Assembly (NCBI GenBank): GCA_033439265.1
Contig: JAVTVX010000010.1
Coordinates: 11,702,001 to 11,766,000, forward strand
Reading direction: 5' to 3'
DNA from: Dillenia suffruticosa
Taxonomy: Eukaryota > Streptophyta > Magnoliopsida > Dilleniales > Dilleniaceae
Length of the DNA: 64,000 nucleotides
The notes beneath the pieces are model-generated. The model ran no database searches, was not told the DNA's origin, and saw only the letters and a list, made by a program, of their open reading frames with translations. This document shows, in pieces, positions 1 to 13,400 of this stretch (the stretch's first letter is position 1; the number at the start of each line of letters is the position of its first letter). The position numbers and the translations under genes are program-made.

Positions 1-3000
1 AGAGACCCAATTCTAATCAGTAAATTCCAACCTGGATTTATTTAAATTAGATTACCTAATCTCTTGACATAAATCCTACCGCTTGCGAGGCCATAAAATT
101 ATGTCAATTACCACTCCATTAAAAACACACAAACCTTACTGGTAGTAGACTATTTTAGGGTTATTAAACATAGGCCTCTATTTAACAATCCCAAAACAAT
201 CATAAACACTAAGTATAGAGATTAAATAAATACCTACAAATATCAAGCAAATAAGATCATACAATCATCATTCATCAAGGGTTCAATAATCCTTTAACTA
301 GAAAAGAAATTAAAATGAAAACATAATGAAAGAAAAACTTACAATAAAATAAATGTTGCTTCTAAGAAAATAAAGAAAAGAACAAGGAAATCTCCCGGCT
401 AAGGCTACAGCCTCCTGTGCAGTCTTTTGGATGGCTGCCGGCTGTTGTGGGGGCTGCTGCCCCTCCCTGGGCTGCCTCCTCCAAGGTTCTCCTCAAAGGT
501 ATGGAATACTCCTATATATATAGAAGTAGAAAACCCTAAAATTCCTTCCTTATTCAAATTGGTTTTTAAGAAGGAATAAAACTCTCTAAACGATAATATT
601 CTAGAAATTTAAAATAAAACAAAAGTTCCTAAAAATATGAAATTTACATTTTCAAAAATTCCTTTTCCTAAATATTATGAATGGAATAAAAATCTTCAAT
701 ATCTCCAATTCCATCCCAATTTCATCCCAATTTCTTCTTGAATGTGTAATTGGGAAAGGAAATTTTTACTGCAGTAAATCTTCAAAACCTCTTACTTGCC
801 TCTTGAAATCCACGTGCCCACATGCTAATGAAAGAGTATTGCTGTCCAATTTTTCATACTTTACAAAATTACTCCAATTTATCTCATTTTTCTTCATTTT
901 CTATAATAAGTCTTCTCCTAAATCAAATGTCACAAAATATAAATATTAGTGTAATATTTATTCAAAAATAATATAAAATCAATCGCAAATATTACACTTA
1001 TTTAAGCCCTATCATGATGTCTTTTTATTCTGACAATGTCAACCATTTCTTGTGGTATTGTTTTTGTGTTCTTTTAAGATCAGCTCTAAAGGGATAAGGA
1101 AGTTGCCACCTAGAGCTATCTTGCCAAGTGATAGGAAACTTACCACCTAGGGTTATGTTGTGGAATTTTCATACTTGAGGTCCATGTAATTGCATGGATA
1201 TATGCAATTTTCTTCTTCATTAATTTTCGCAGTGGAATCTCTCTCTGCCAAGTAAACTGATTCCATAGTAATGTAAAAAATTGTACCTTTCCATGAATGC
1301 CTTAAGGCTTGTGTAATTTGATGTTCGTATCTTGAAATATAACTTCAGAATTAGAAGCAAAGGCACTATCGCCCCTGCGGGGGGGGGGGGGGATCAACTA
1401 ATTGCAGTATTGGCTTACTAGAGAACATGAAGTTGGATACTTTAAACCTACAACAATAAAAACAAACTGATCCTTAATTCCAATATTTAGGGTCGGTAAT
1501 TTAAGAGACAAATTTGAAAAAGGTAGAAAAATGAAAAATGAAAAATGAAAAAAAAAATAATAAAATAATAAAAAATAAAAATAAATAAAAATAATAAAAA
1601 AAGAATAAAAAAGAATAAAGAAAAAAATATATATAAATAAAATAAAATAAACTAAAACAAAACTAAAAAGAAAAGAAAAAGAAAAATAAATGAATAAATC
1701 AATAGATAAATATCTAAAATATATTGATTTAATTTTTGCGGATTCTTTTATGCCATCCATTCCTATCCAAGACCATTTCCTCTTCTAAACCCTTAACTTC
1801 CATATCTTTTTAGATAATTTACATCAAAGTGGTCTACCTCTACATTTTACTAGATCTCATATATTTAAGTTAGATCCTTTAAACCTACTTCAAATATATT
1901 ATTTCCTCTAGATTTAGGAGCAGACGTAGAAATAAATGATGCCATTGATGTCTTGCTCAATTCCTTTGTGTTAGGCTTAAGGATTCGAGGCTAATAAGGA
2001 GGCTAGAAGGCTACAGTATTGTAGGTTATTTTCGGTATTTAATACATTTGGTAATAAAGTAATGATTTGAGGTCAATAAGGAGGCGGGATTGCTATAATA
2101 TTGAAGGTTATTTTCAAGTATTTAATGCATTTGGTTATGAAGAAATGCTGGTATCTCAAGGGCCAGCAATTCTAGTGGCAGCTTCTTTAAAATATGGTTT
2201 TTCTTTGGTTGGCTCTTTATTAATTTAATCCTTCATCTGTTTGAGGCTTTTTTTTTCTCCCTAAAGTTTATGAGAAGCAGATGAAGTGTGATAAAAGTTT
2301 TAATAAAACTAAAAAATATTCGTGTCGCATCCAGTTGTGAATTATAACTACCAAAAATGTAATGGGTTGGGCATTTTGAGTGATTAAGTAGGGTATGACC
2401 TTTTTTTGGGGGGGGGGGGCTTCCCCTAAGAATATTTGCTTCGAGAGATTTCTTCCGCACTATTTTATTACACTACGTCTTAGTCCTCTCTTTGTTTCTT
2501 TTTGTGGCGAATTACTTAACCGACTTAGTTATTTTGTTATTATTGGCTTTTCCATTTAAAAATGAGACAAATTAGTAGGGAGCCTGGAGGACGCTCAGGT
2601 TAGCTTACCATTTGTATGGGAGCATGTATCATTTTATTTATTTCAGCTCTAATTTCAGTGTAGGGAATTACCCTGTGTTCTCTCTAATTTCTATGCTACC
2701 ACCTTTTTCTCTTCAGGGATAACTTTTATGAATCCCTAAAAGATTGGAAACATGATAAAATGATTGAGAAAATTTTATACATTAATCATGGTTCCTGATG
2801 GAATACCAAGGGACCAGCTTCCCTTGCAGTGCTTCCCACTAATAACACTTGTTCTCTAGTAAAGTATGCTTTTTATTATTAAATTATTAACAATTTTTTT
2901 ATATTGTAAGTATGAACTACATTCTTGAGTTGTTTCACTAAGTATCTTCATGCGAGGGGGGGGGGAGTGTGTTATCTAATGCCTCTATATAATAATGGCT

Positions 3001-3300
3001 GGGGTCAGAACTATCAGGGTAATGCGCTTTCTTCTTAGACAAATGACCTTCTTTTAGTTAAATCTTCTCAAGCTTTGTTAAATATAAGGTTGCTTTTATT
3101 GTATGCATTTTGGAATCCACAATACTAGCTTGCATTTATTGGCTTTTTTGTCTGTATGTGTATCACTATCGGTAGGTTCTGGTAAAGCCATTTCTAATAA
3201 CAAATGCGAGTCTTTAGTAATTGTTGGTTATATCTGAATATAAGTATACAAATATAACCATTGACGTATGAAATTAACTTCATCAAAGTTCAAGTGATAC
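1..3300. other. Gene-poor flank
   Basis: I see no supportable gene here. The stretch holds an A-rich low-complexity segment (about 1500-1720), poly-G runs near 1378-1392, 2408-2419 and 2955-2963, and a TATA-like stretch near 515-525 that could belong to an old LTR, which I cannot delimit. The short open frames are low-complexity translations without recognisable domains. Confidence 0.5.
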
Positions 3301-3339
3301 CTCAGGTCAAATTCAATAAGATTGTGCAAGTGTCGTCAT

Positions 3340-3505
3340 GTTGTAACGCCACATGGGCGCATAGTCATCATAATATGTGGACTCCCACATGGGTACACAC
3401 ATGGTCTGTCCATTGCCACATGGGCTGGTAGGATTTGAACCCATGCCCTTTGGGGAGAGATATCTTATGCTCGAGGCATTTAACCAATTTGACTAACTTA
3501 ATGGT
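3340..3505 (-). repeat. SINE-like tRNA-derived repeat
   Basis: On the minus strand the segment reads like a degenerate tRNA head. It has an A-box-like TTGGTTAAATGCC and a B-box-like GGGTTCAAATCC about 40 bases later, then several CCCATGTGG repeats. It does not fold into an obvious intact tRNA, so a tRNA-derived SINE or relic fits better. Ends and target duplications were not found. Confidence 0.45.
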
Positions 3506-3510
3506 TGTGT

Positions 3511-6140
3511 AATGAACTGAATTGTTTTCTTAAGAAAGAGCATGATTAGGCTGAGAATTATAACAGTTTTTGCAATCACTCATATCCATTTAAATTGGAG
3601 TAATTAAGAGGAAGTTTAATGGTGTGATGTAACCGTTATTACAATAAGTGCAATAGCCATTCTTATGGGACATATTGGAGTGTATAAATAAAGACTCCAA
3701 ATGTCATTCTCTACGCACAACAATCACATCAAGTGATGGTGCATGGGTTGCACATAATAGAGAGAATAAGCATCATAGGCTGCAGAGAAAGTCTTCAAAA
3801 TTGCTTCAAGAAGAAGTTGATTTTGGGGTAATTCGGACAAAGTGCTTGAGGGCTCGTTCCTGCAGATCCAAGCAAGTGCTTGAAGGTTCATTCCGGTGAT
3901 TCAACGTTATAAGCATACCTGTGCAAGGTGCTGCACTCTCCTTATGTTTTTTTCCATCAGTAATAACTAAATCAATTTTTGTATAAAATCTATAAAAGCT
4001 TGACATCTACAATTAGGATTTGGGAGCAGAAATAAGCCCCCTCCCAGCCCCTTTTATTTCCTAGAATAATTTCTTTTATTGTTTTCTTACTCTTTCTAGT
4101 ACCCTTTAAATCATGTTTTCGTTGAAGTCTTAACATTTTTTGCGGTTATCTGAGGATTAAAACCTGGCAGGAGAGCAAAGAGCTTAATATTGTCTGATTG
4201 GAAAATTTCGTGCTGATCCTAAGACAGTGGTATATTTATAGGTACATAATCTGGTGGCATGCATGCTATCCTGAGTTCACTTCACAAGGAATTAATTGTT
4301 TATTCTTTGCCATAAGAAGTTGTTAGTTGTTGATCTTATGCATGGTTATCTTCAAGGAGACTAAATTTAACCTGTTTATATCTCCCACATTGTAGCTACT
4401 GATACCCTTTGTTTAGCCCCTTTTGTCTAGATGCTTTCTCCCTGATAATCTTTTGGAATAAACAAACTCATTATGTACTTGCCTTTTACTTCGTTCTGTC
4501 TTTTGTTTTCATTGCCATTGCTTATTCAGCTTCTGAAATGAATGTTCTCAATAAGCGAGCAAATGCTTTTGTTCAGGGAAGGCATGAACTTCTATCTCAA
4601 CTTATATCTTGCAGTTATAGCAAAACATCCAGAAAATTCCAACACCAAGATTGTGTTTTTTCGGTGCTTTGATCCTCATATGATGTTTTCCTCTACAACA
4701 GTTCTGGCTGACGAGAGACAGCTAGAACTGTTCTTTTTTTTTTTTTTTGTACATAGCTAGAACTGTTCTGTGAGTATTATGATCAAGTGTGTGCTAGGCA
4801 AGTATTTAATGTCTATAATGAAAAGAGTTGAAGCTAATAATAGTAATAAGAGAAAAACATACAGCAAAACATTATATACCAATGTTTTTCCTTCCTTATG
4901 AGATAGATTGTAATGCTGTCTCAATCCTCTCCTTTGGAGGCTCCCTCCTTTTTGCCATCATACACTCAGCTGGTCATTTTACTAGATTATCCACAGTTAA
5001 TGGATCTGTTTATGTAATATGTCTATCAACCAAGAACCTATTAAGCAATATTTACATCGGTGGCTCGTTCTCCTTTTTTTTTCTATGAATATCTACCCAA
5101 ACATGTGTTCGGACTTGGGACACCACATGCTTAACATCTGTTTGGATTTGGACTGATGGTTCTGAAGCCAGTCCAAGCTGAGAGATTTATTCTTTTTGAG
5201 TTTATTAATAAAATGTCAAAAAAAAAAAAAAAAAAACGCAGAAGCTTCCCTTCATTTGTGCTCTTTTAAGAGCTCGACATCAACTTCTCTTTTCAACTGA
5301 ATGATTGGGCTACTGACTTTGGGGTGGTGTTGTTGGCTGCAGGAACCTCAGTTGACTGCTTGTGAGACATTTGATGTCTATGCAAAGCCATTCTCTTTGT
5401 AACGAATAAGCAGGGGCTCTCCCATCTTGTTGTTGGTCACTAGTTGAGGCACGTCAATGAGTCTGTACAGCTCTCTCGAGAAAAACATATTTCTGCTGGT
5501 GGTGATTTTATTGCTATTTTGGCCATTTCAAGAAGCCATCACTGTTAAGAATCATTAATTCGTTGTTTTCAATCCATCATCCTTACTCGAGATGGACTCA
5601 CTGAGCTAATACTAATACAATCTATCTTATCGTGCACATTTCAGTTTCCTCTGTTTCTTTGGAATGGCAGTCCTTGGAGAGTGTTCCGTGTGCCTTGCTG
5701 TGCAAAGGACTTGATTTCTCCCTCCCTTCCCTGTGCATATTAAAAATTTAAAGCAAATCCATAAAATTGTTCGTGACTTAATCCATTGAAATGTTAAGTA
5801 ATTTTATTTAATTAGTTAAATTAGTTGATTACAGATAAGATTTTGAATTTTTCGAAGATTAAATTTAATGTTTGCTTGTTTGCAACTGTAGTTTCTAAAT
5901 GATTGTTCCTAAATTCTAAACTGTAATCTGGGATTCAATGATTAGTTAAATGATTTAGCTTAATTAGTTAAATTAGGTAAATTCTAACCTGTGATTTTAT
6001 TTAATTAGTTGAATGATTGTTCTCTTTTTTTAATCTGTGATCTGGGATTTAAAAATCTCGTGTAATAAAAGGAAATTCTAAATGACCACTCGGTAAAATT
6101 CACGAAAGGGGAAAATTTTAAATGAGAAGTGAAATTAAAA
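3511..6140. other. Intergenic with exon-like islands and poly(A) tract
   Basis: No complete gene is supported. Two islands look exon-like: 4577-4655 (after TTCAG, reading EGMNFYLNLYLAVIAKHPEN) and 5343-5402 (after CTGCAG, reading EPQLTACETFDVYAKPFSL then stop). An AATAAA-type signal at about 5207 is followed by a run of about 20 A, as at the 3' end of a retroposed copy. I could not link these into one frame or name a family. Confidence 0.3.
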
Positions 6141-6328
6141 TACGAGAGAGAGAGAGAGAGGGGGGGGGGGTGGAACGTGGGGACGGGTGACGAGTACGCT
6201 CCCAAGCCACTGAAAAATGCTGGTTAAGCGTTGAAGCCCACACAAAATAATCTCAAGCTTTCCACGAGGACATTAAAATGGAGAGATGAGGCTTTGTTTG
6301 TTTGGCTCTCTCTCACCACGAACCCCTC

Positions 6329-6330
<2 letters not shown>

Positions 6331-6382
<52 letters not shown>
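6331..6382. repeat. (CT)n microsatellite
   Basis: About 26 CT units lie roughly 125 bases upstream of the first ATG of the RAF2-like pseudogene, where its old 5' UTR would have been. A (GA)n tract followed by poly-G lies just upstream, at 6143-6170. Confidence 0.9.
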
Positions 6383-6386
<4 letters not shown>

Positions 6387-6506
6387 CAAATTCCGACCAT
6401 CACTTCACTATTCACTAATTCTACCATCACTCCACTCAAAAGCCCAGAATTCACTCAAAGCAAGAAAGCTGAAGAAAGTTAGAAGGATTCAAAATACCTA
6501 TCAAAA

Positions 6507-7553
6507 ATGGCTTCAACTTCATTAACCCATTTCTCTCTCTCTCTCCTCTCTCCCCTATTTCAAACCACCCTACTTCAGAACCTTCTCTCTCCTTTACCAC
6601 CCAACAATTCCCACTTGGTGTTTGAATGCTTAAAATCATGTGTGGTGCGGGGGGTGATTTGTTGGGTGATTTTGGGGCGAGAGACCCATTTTCTGCAGAG
6701 ATTGAGAGCAATTTTGGAGAGAAAGTTCTGGGTGCTTGGAGTACTGAACATAAAATTCTAATCCCCAATCTTACTGCTCTCTCTTTGCTCAATTGGATTG
6801 CTTCCCCGTCTCTCCTCTCCAGCCTCCCATGTCTGAAGATGATGCTTTCCAGCTCTTGAGGAAGGTCTGTTTTCCAATACCCAATTAAAATTCTGCTTTG
6901 CTCATCATTTGACATACCCATTCGAAGTTCTTTAGATTTGTAATCGTTCTAGTCACATTTCTTTTTATTTGAGGTAGAAGTAATTGATTGCAATATGTCA
7001 ATTGATTTTGTGCTGTAACTTCAGAGATTACCATGAAAAGGAGTCGAGTGTATTGAGGTAATTTCAGCTGAATTTTCTTGTTTTGCATCCGAGTCTAAAA
7101 AAGGTTTGGCACTTTAATATAATTATTTTTCAAGTTCATCTTTACTACTACTGATCTGTCTTTCTTGCTTCCTTGTTCTTTATGTTAAATGCATTTTGTG
7201 TAGGTTGTTAGTTGGAGACTATTGGATGAAACTTAAACTACAATGTTTGTGGAAGTTGAGAGATTTTAAAAGTGGGTTGAACTCATCAATAGGATCAATG
7301 GGATTTCAGAGGTTGCAGAAGCCGCCGGATATTTCCTTTTTTTTTTTTGGGTAGACTCGAATCCAAGCCTATTACACAACTTGAGTCAAAGCTCTTATGC
7401 GCTGCACATTTCCCTTATCTTCATTTGGAGCAGCCTAATCAAGTTAGAGCCGAACTATGGACTGCTTCAATTGGTGGGTTAATATTATTAATATCATCGG
7501 CCACCAAGACTATCTATCATTTTAGCATATCAGATACCCATAAAAATTGTTAA
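6507..7553 (+). pseudogene. RAF2: RAF2/pterin dehydratase-like protein, decayed
   Basis: Three reading frames together recall the plastid pterin-4a-carbinolamine dehydratase-like family (Arabidopsis At5g51110, RAF2), which aids Rubisco biogenesis. The first ATG (6507) opens a Ser/Leu-rich transit-peptide-like segment. A second frame gives GDLLGDFGARDPFSAEIES and EHKILIPN. A third gives PMSEDDAFQLLRK, ending at a donor at 6865. After an intron (6865-7203) come VVSWRLLDE, a stop, then, frameshifted, LKLQCLWKLRDF, and after a 71-bp insertion FPYLHLEQPNQVRAELWTAS. At least three frame breaks, a stop and the insertion make this a pseudogene. FSD2 lies 2.8 kb downstream on the same strand, as its Arabidopsis counterpart is next to RAF2. 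The end is approximate. Confidence 0.85.
7337..7407 (-). mobile_element. Short tRNA-derived retroposon
   Basis: A 71-bp insertion splits the RAF2-like pseudogene and is flanked by the direct repeat ATTTCC (7331-7336 and 7408-7413). On the minus strand it ends in a tRNA T-arm-like GGATTCGAGTCTACCC followed directly by 12 A, so it is a 5'-truncated tRNA-type retroposon. Removing it and one ATTTCC restores the conserved local reading, which confirms its boundaries. Confidence 0.8.
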
Positions 7554-7559
7554 AAAAAA

Positions 7560-9793
7560 AAAAAAGAAATTCAATTTCAAACTCCTTGCACTCATAGATG
7601 GTTCAAGAAGGGCATCTCCTTCGTCTCTAAGCCTAACCAAGTCTATTCCAACAGTCCCTCGTCTGATTCCATTGTCATACAACACTTGTAATATCCTTTT
7701 GTCATACCTTTTATTCTATTTATAGTATTCATTTTGTTAATATTTTTTTTTATAAAAATTATAGGATTTATTAATAGAAGTTTAAATTTGATAAAAAATA
7801 TTAAATTATCGTTATATCAATAAATATTTTGCATTGAAAAACTTATCAAATTTCAATTGACCTCAATCGTAAGTTTTTCCAATCCAACGCCCCATATATT
7901 AGTTTAATTTAAAAGCAAGAATCGGCTTTTTAAATTATGCATAATCTGACAAGCACACCCGGGAGCCATATCAAAATAATAGAAAAATTGTGTGTAAATC
8001 TCGAATAAATAAAAGTTACCACCACGAAATGGTTTTTCATTTTAAGATAAAAATGACTAAGCTGAAGAACAAAATTAAAGAGGTTTAAGACGTCATCCTT
8101 CTCCATTTCCGGAACAGATGGTGGTGATTCTTTGTTGAAGATGCTGAATGAATCTCTACAACAGCCTTTCTTCTTTCTTCCGGATCTTGCCATCTTAACA
8201 TTGGCTGCAAAAGTGTCATTTTCTTATTGAAAGTTTTTTTTTTTTTACAAAAATTTAAATCTAGAATCATCATATTAAGGAAGAGATTTGTACTACTAAA
8301 CTATCCCCTTAAGAACTCTATCAAAAGCTTTTTATCTGAACCTTAGACAGCACACAATTTTGCAAAAAAAAATAAATTTTCCGCACTCACAATAGTACTC
8401 TTAAAACTTTTCTATTGAGTGAGATAAACTAATAAACTATAATTTTTTTTTCCAGAAATTGCTTGAATACTAAAATTGATCATGTCGAGAAGGATGACTA
8501 ACCAGGTGGGTTTATTGGGAGGGGAGTTCCTACCAAGTGGGGGTAGCAGGGCAAAGTCATTGGACCTGATTCGTCCCTCACGTAGGGCATCATAAAATGT
8601 TGAAAGTGGGTATTTCAACACAGTGAAACCAGCCGGTTTTTGTTGGATGCAACCTTGGGTCAAGAATTGTTCTTCGCAATCTCATCGCCTGGTTTGGAGA
8701 ATCTGATGTAATTGTCCAATAAACATTATAATTGTGATTAGATTATGACAGGAAAAAAAATTAAAATAAATAAGAATAATCCATATTCATCAAAAAATTA
8801 TTAATTGAACAGATCAAATAAATATGTAAATTCAATAACAGCTATTTATGTCCACATTATTTTGAGTAAAGATGGACCCACCCATAAATAATATTTTACA
8901 TTATTAATATTATTTTATCATTGATACTATGCATAAAATTAAAACATACGTACGATTTTTTGTTGGAAATCATTAAACCTTTTTTTTCTATTGCAAAAGA
9001 CACGACACGTCAACATTGACTAACAGGTCCCAAACAACCGGGTCCTTAAACGGGTCCCAGACATTTCCTATTCCAGAGGAAGAATTGTGGTTATTAGGAG
9101 AGAGTGCCATTGGTCGCAACCTTTTTCTTTCCACAAGACAAACCAGAGCACGAAAGGGTTCTTGGAGGGACTTTAAAGATGGGTTTTGAGTTTTGATGGG
9201 TGAAAAGATGAGTCTCTGCTATCTCTTTGGTATTATGAGAAAAGTTGTGTTTATCTGTGAATCTTTTCTCCTTTTTAATTTTGAAGATGAATCTGTCTCT
9301 TTGACATTTTAGAGAAAAAGTTGTGTATTGCAAATGGTGTCTTTACTCCTGTTGAAGATGATACATTTCCTGGAGAGGGAAAGTAATCACATGTTTTGAG
9401 GAATCGTGGGCTTTTAATTCGGTTGAGTCATAAAATTAAAATATATTTAATAAATAATAAATTATGCGATTCATGCTAATGTGGCATAAATTTCTCTCTT
9501 CCCCCCCCCAGGGCCAATGTCTTCTTCATCCACCCTTCTGATTTCAACAAGTATTTTTTCTTCTTGGCCGAAGCTCTCTAGCTCTCTCTCCCCTTATCGA
9601 AAGCTTCAACTGTTGATTATTCATTGAAACATCTTTTGTCGTCTCTTGCGTTCCACAATCCATTTACGAACAAATGGTTGATTTCAGATTTTCTTCTTGA
9701 TCATGGGTTCGAGGGAAAAGTACAGTTTGCTGTTAGACTACTCTCATTCTAGCTAGAAGCTGTGAAAAGAACAACATGTCCATTTTTTAATCG

Positions 9794-9828
<35 letters not shown>

Positions 9829-10395
9829 CTAGCAACAACAAAGCCAGAGGTGATTGAAAATAATTTCAAAAACTATTCTTTTTTTTTTATTTTTTCTAAT
9901 TTGAAAATCTTTTAAATTGCAACTCTGTGTTATCATTTGTGAAAGAGTAGGATCCGATTAGACGAAGGATAGTTGGGGTAGAGAAATGAAGCATGATTTC
10001 TGAGATGAATCATGGAGAGAGCGAGAGAAGGAAGATAGTGAGAAGAATAGTTAAAATAAAAATAATTTTAATTTTGAACCTTATGTCTATCCAATTGGCT
10101 AGTCAGAGTCACCATGGGACGATGGAAACAAGTTGTCAATTCAATGTGAATTCTTTGTGATGCATCACTCTACTTACAATGTTGGGAATGGAATATGACC
10201 AAACAAGTGTAATCAGGCAAAGCCACTTTTCGTGTCATCTCTAGTGCCTAGGAGCCTTTGTTTTTATTAACTTATGTCGTGCCGTGGGTTGTCTCAAGTT
10301 TGAAGTGATAATCTGGACTCTGCATTTCGTGCTTGGCGCATTTTAAAAACACACCCATTCTTACTCTCATTCTTTGACGTCTTGTCTCCCTAAAC
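7560..10395. other. Intergenic region upstream of FSD2
   Basis: No gene is supported. The stretch is AT-rich in its first half and carries a (CT)n tract at about 9795-9824 and a poly-C run near 9503. The last few hundred bases probably hold the FSD2 promoter and 5' UTR, but I cannot place a TATA box with confidence. Confidence 0.5.
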
Positions 10396-10449
10396 ATGGT
10401 CGCAGCTGCAACCGCCATTTCTCTCTCCTCTCCTCCGTTCCCCTGTCAT

Positions 10450-10496
<47 letters not shown>

Positions 10497-13400
10497 TCCT
10501 CTAACTGACACCGTTATCTTAACTGGGTTGCAGGAATTCTTGCTGGTCTGTCATCTTTTCGAAGCTTGCAATGGACTCCGATACAGGTCCGCAATTGTAC
10601 AAAACTTCGTTTCTTTAGCGGATTGCGCTTTTTTCTCTAAATCGGATAAAGGGCATTATTAAATTGCTGAAATTTCCAGTCTCTTCTTCTGCTAAAAATT
10701 GCCGAATTTGCAACACTTGGAGCTTGTTTAACTTGCCTAGCAAATGTTTATGCACTGTATGTAGATTCCGTATGTATTTGGGTTCTGTTACTTTCTCAAT
10801 TTATGCATTTTTCATGTTTGTAATAATGTCTGAGAGTGCTCTCTCTCTCTCTCTCTCTCTCTCTGTGCGGGTTTAGAGTTCAGGCAGTTTAGTGCCAAAT
10901 TTTAGTACCAAAGAGCATTTACAAAGGTAGTTATATTCTGTTAGTTTTCCCTCTTGCTAGAAAGTTTGTTTCACATTTGATTGAGACGCAATCTATCCCC
11001 ATATTTATGTTCTTGTTGCACAATGACGTATTTGGATGGGATATTATCATAAGTTATGGTAGCATGTTGAAAATTTCATAGGGTATAAATGTCATGAAAA
11101 TTCCTTGAATCAGGTTAAAATGAACCTAGGAAGTGTACATTTGTTAGGATTACAACTACATAGTCTAGTTCTCCATTATTTGCATAAAACATCTCTGAGA
11201 AGCATCATATGTCATGCGTTTGCTTTTCTACTTAGAGTCATAACCTTAAATCTGCTATATTAACCAGATCATAGACAGTTATTGCTATCCTCATCTCCAG
11301 TCTTAACATTAACTGTTGACACAGTGACCAGCTCAACTAATAAGGACACAATTAAAAAAAGCAAACTCATCATTTTTAGATTTTATATATATATATATAT
11401 GGAACAGAGAGTTGGCATTATAAAGTGATATCAATTCTCTGCAGTTATTGTGGAGATGAGGATCCCAGATGTCAATGAGTTGTTTGACAAAAATTTAAGT
11501 GAGGATGTGATGAGAGAAAAATAAAGAAAAACAGGGGAAAAAATAAATTTGCTGTCATAACATTTCAGTTACCAGTCATCCTCTCTCCTGTTGATGTAAA
11601 CTTTGTTTTCCCTCTCCTTTTGTACCAATTTGCAGAGACGATTTAGACAGAGAGGCTCTTTTACTACAATTACTGCCAGTGTAGACCTAAAGCTTCCTCC
11701 ATATCCACTGGTAAGATGTTAAATTCCGTTTTCTTCTTGTCATGTTAAGCATATGAAAATTTCCAGTCAACCACTATGGCTGTAAACTGCAATGAAAATA
11801 ACCTATCTTTGCATCACTCTTTATTTGGCATCTTATGGATTCTGTCTTGCTACTTCATAATATCTTCATGGAAAGGCTGATGTAAGATGCATTATACACT
11901 CATATATATGTTCTTAAAGAATAATTCTGCCCATTGGCATGTTGTTGTTGTTATGGTCGCTGTTGCAGGATTTAAGCTCCTCAACTGGAGCCTACAGTGG
12001 CTTTGATCTGGATGGCTCAAGTATAATCCATGGACTTTAAGTTAGCTTCATCAATGAAGCTTAAATTACTTGGCTTATAAACCACCTTCTTTCTTAAGAA
12101 GATTACTCATCATCTTGAGTGCCATTATCTGGACAATGGTCTCAATAACAAAATAGCATGCTTGCAAGAACTCCCATGTTCCCAATTTTATGAGCAAAGA
12201 ATCTTAATTCTATGAAATTGTAATATGCAGAGCCTTACTTGTTAAATTTTATAACTTCTTGTTGAAAAAAACAATAATGCGATATTTTCCTTGATGATTA
12301 TCTGATTGAAAAAAAAAAAAAGATATTTGCCTTAATGAATAATTAATCATCTGTGAAGCTGTTGCTCATTTGGCTTCTTTTCTATCACAAGGCATTGATC
12401 TCAGAATTTTATTTTATTTTTTCAGAAAGTGCATAAATAGGTGGGAACTTTAATAGGTCCTGCTTGAGCAAGTGGATTATTTGTTTTCTATTCCATTAAT
12501 TTGTTATGCTGTGCCATAATTTTCACTTGAAGACATTGATGAGAACCTTCCTTCTCTTCTGATGGAAATAATTAACTTATTATGGAAATATAACACACTA
12601 ATACATGTCTTCTGTTGACGTTTTTGGAATAATGACTATCTAATTTTTTATTAGTTGAGTTAAAAGTTGTGCTATTTCCTGACTTCTCTTTCCATGATAA
12701 ATTTAGGATTTCAGTGTTGTTTGTGTTTCATGAAACGAAAAATTGAGTCATATATCTAACAATGACTTGGTTCCATGTTCTCGTAAAGCAATTCGCATGT
12801 TGTTTAAGAACTCAAGCTTAAGATAAAGTGCAATTTTTGGTTCTCAAATATGCAAATCTAGCTCATGCTATGAAAATGCATATTGGAAAGAAAATTTGTT
12901 CCTTGAGAAGAAAACCTGCTTTGTGATTACTGGACCAATAATTATGATTCTTTTAGCAAGAGCTACCCAAACTAAAAGCTCCTATAAGAAGCACAGTGTT
13001 GTCAGCCCTGATGCCTATAGATGACAGATTCTGACCATGAGATTATACACTGAAAATTGGTAAATCAAGAATGTAAATTGAAAATATACCGATGTCCACA
13101 AAAGCTTAGATGTAGTTATTACCTTCATTGCTTTATGTACATGCTTCTGCTGATGCTATTTTTCTCTATCGTTGATAGAATGCTTTGGAGCCACATATGA
13201 GCAAAGAAACGCTAGAGTATCACTGGGGAAAGCATCATAGAACTTACGTGGAGAACCTAAATAAGCAAATTGTAGGGACAGAGCTAGATGGAATGATATT
13301 AGAGGACATTATACTTGCTACATACAATAAGGGTGTCTTTCTTCCACCATTTAACAATGCTGCACAGGTATGATATTATTTGTTCCCATGGACATATTTA

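Noticed and set aside
1398-1760. 120-codon minus-strand open frame rich in Phe, Ile and Tyr
   Set aside because: It is a translation of an A-rich low-complexity tract, not a membrane protein gene.
3400-3500. Functional tRNA gene on the minus strand
   Set aside because: A- and B-box-like motifs exist, but the acceptor and anticodon stems do not pair by eye and CCCATGTGG repeats follow. A SINE-like relic is more likely.
6224-6525. Several open frames of Ser-Leu or Arg-Glu repeats
   Set aside because: They only translate the (CT)n/(GA)n microsatellite.
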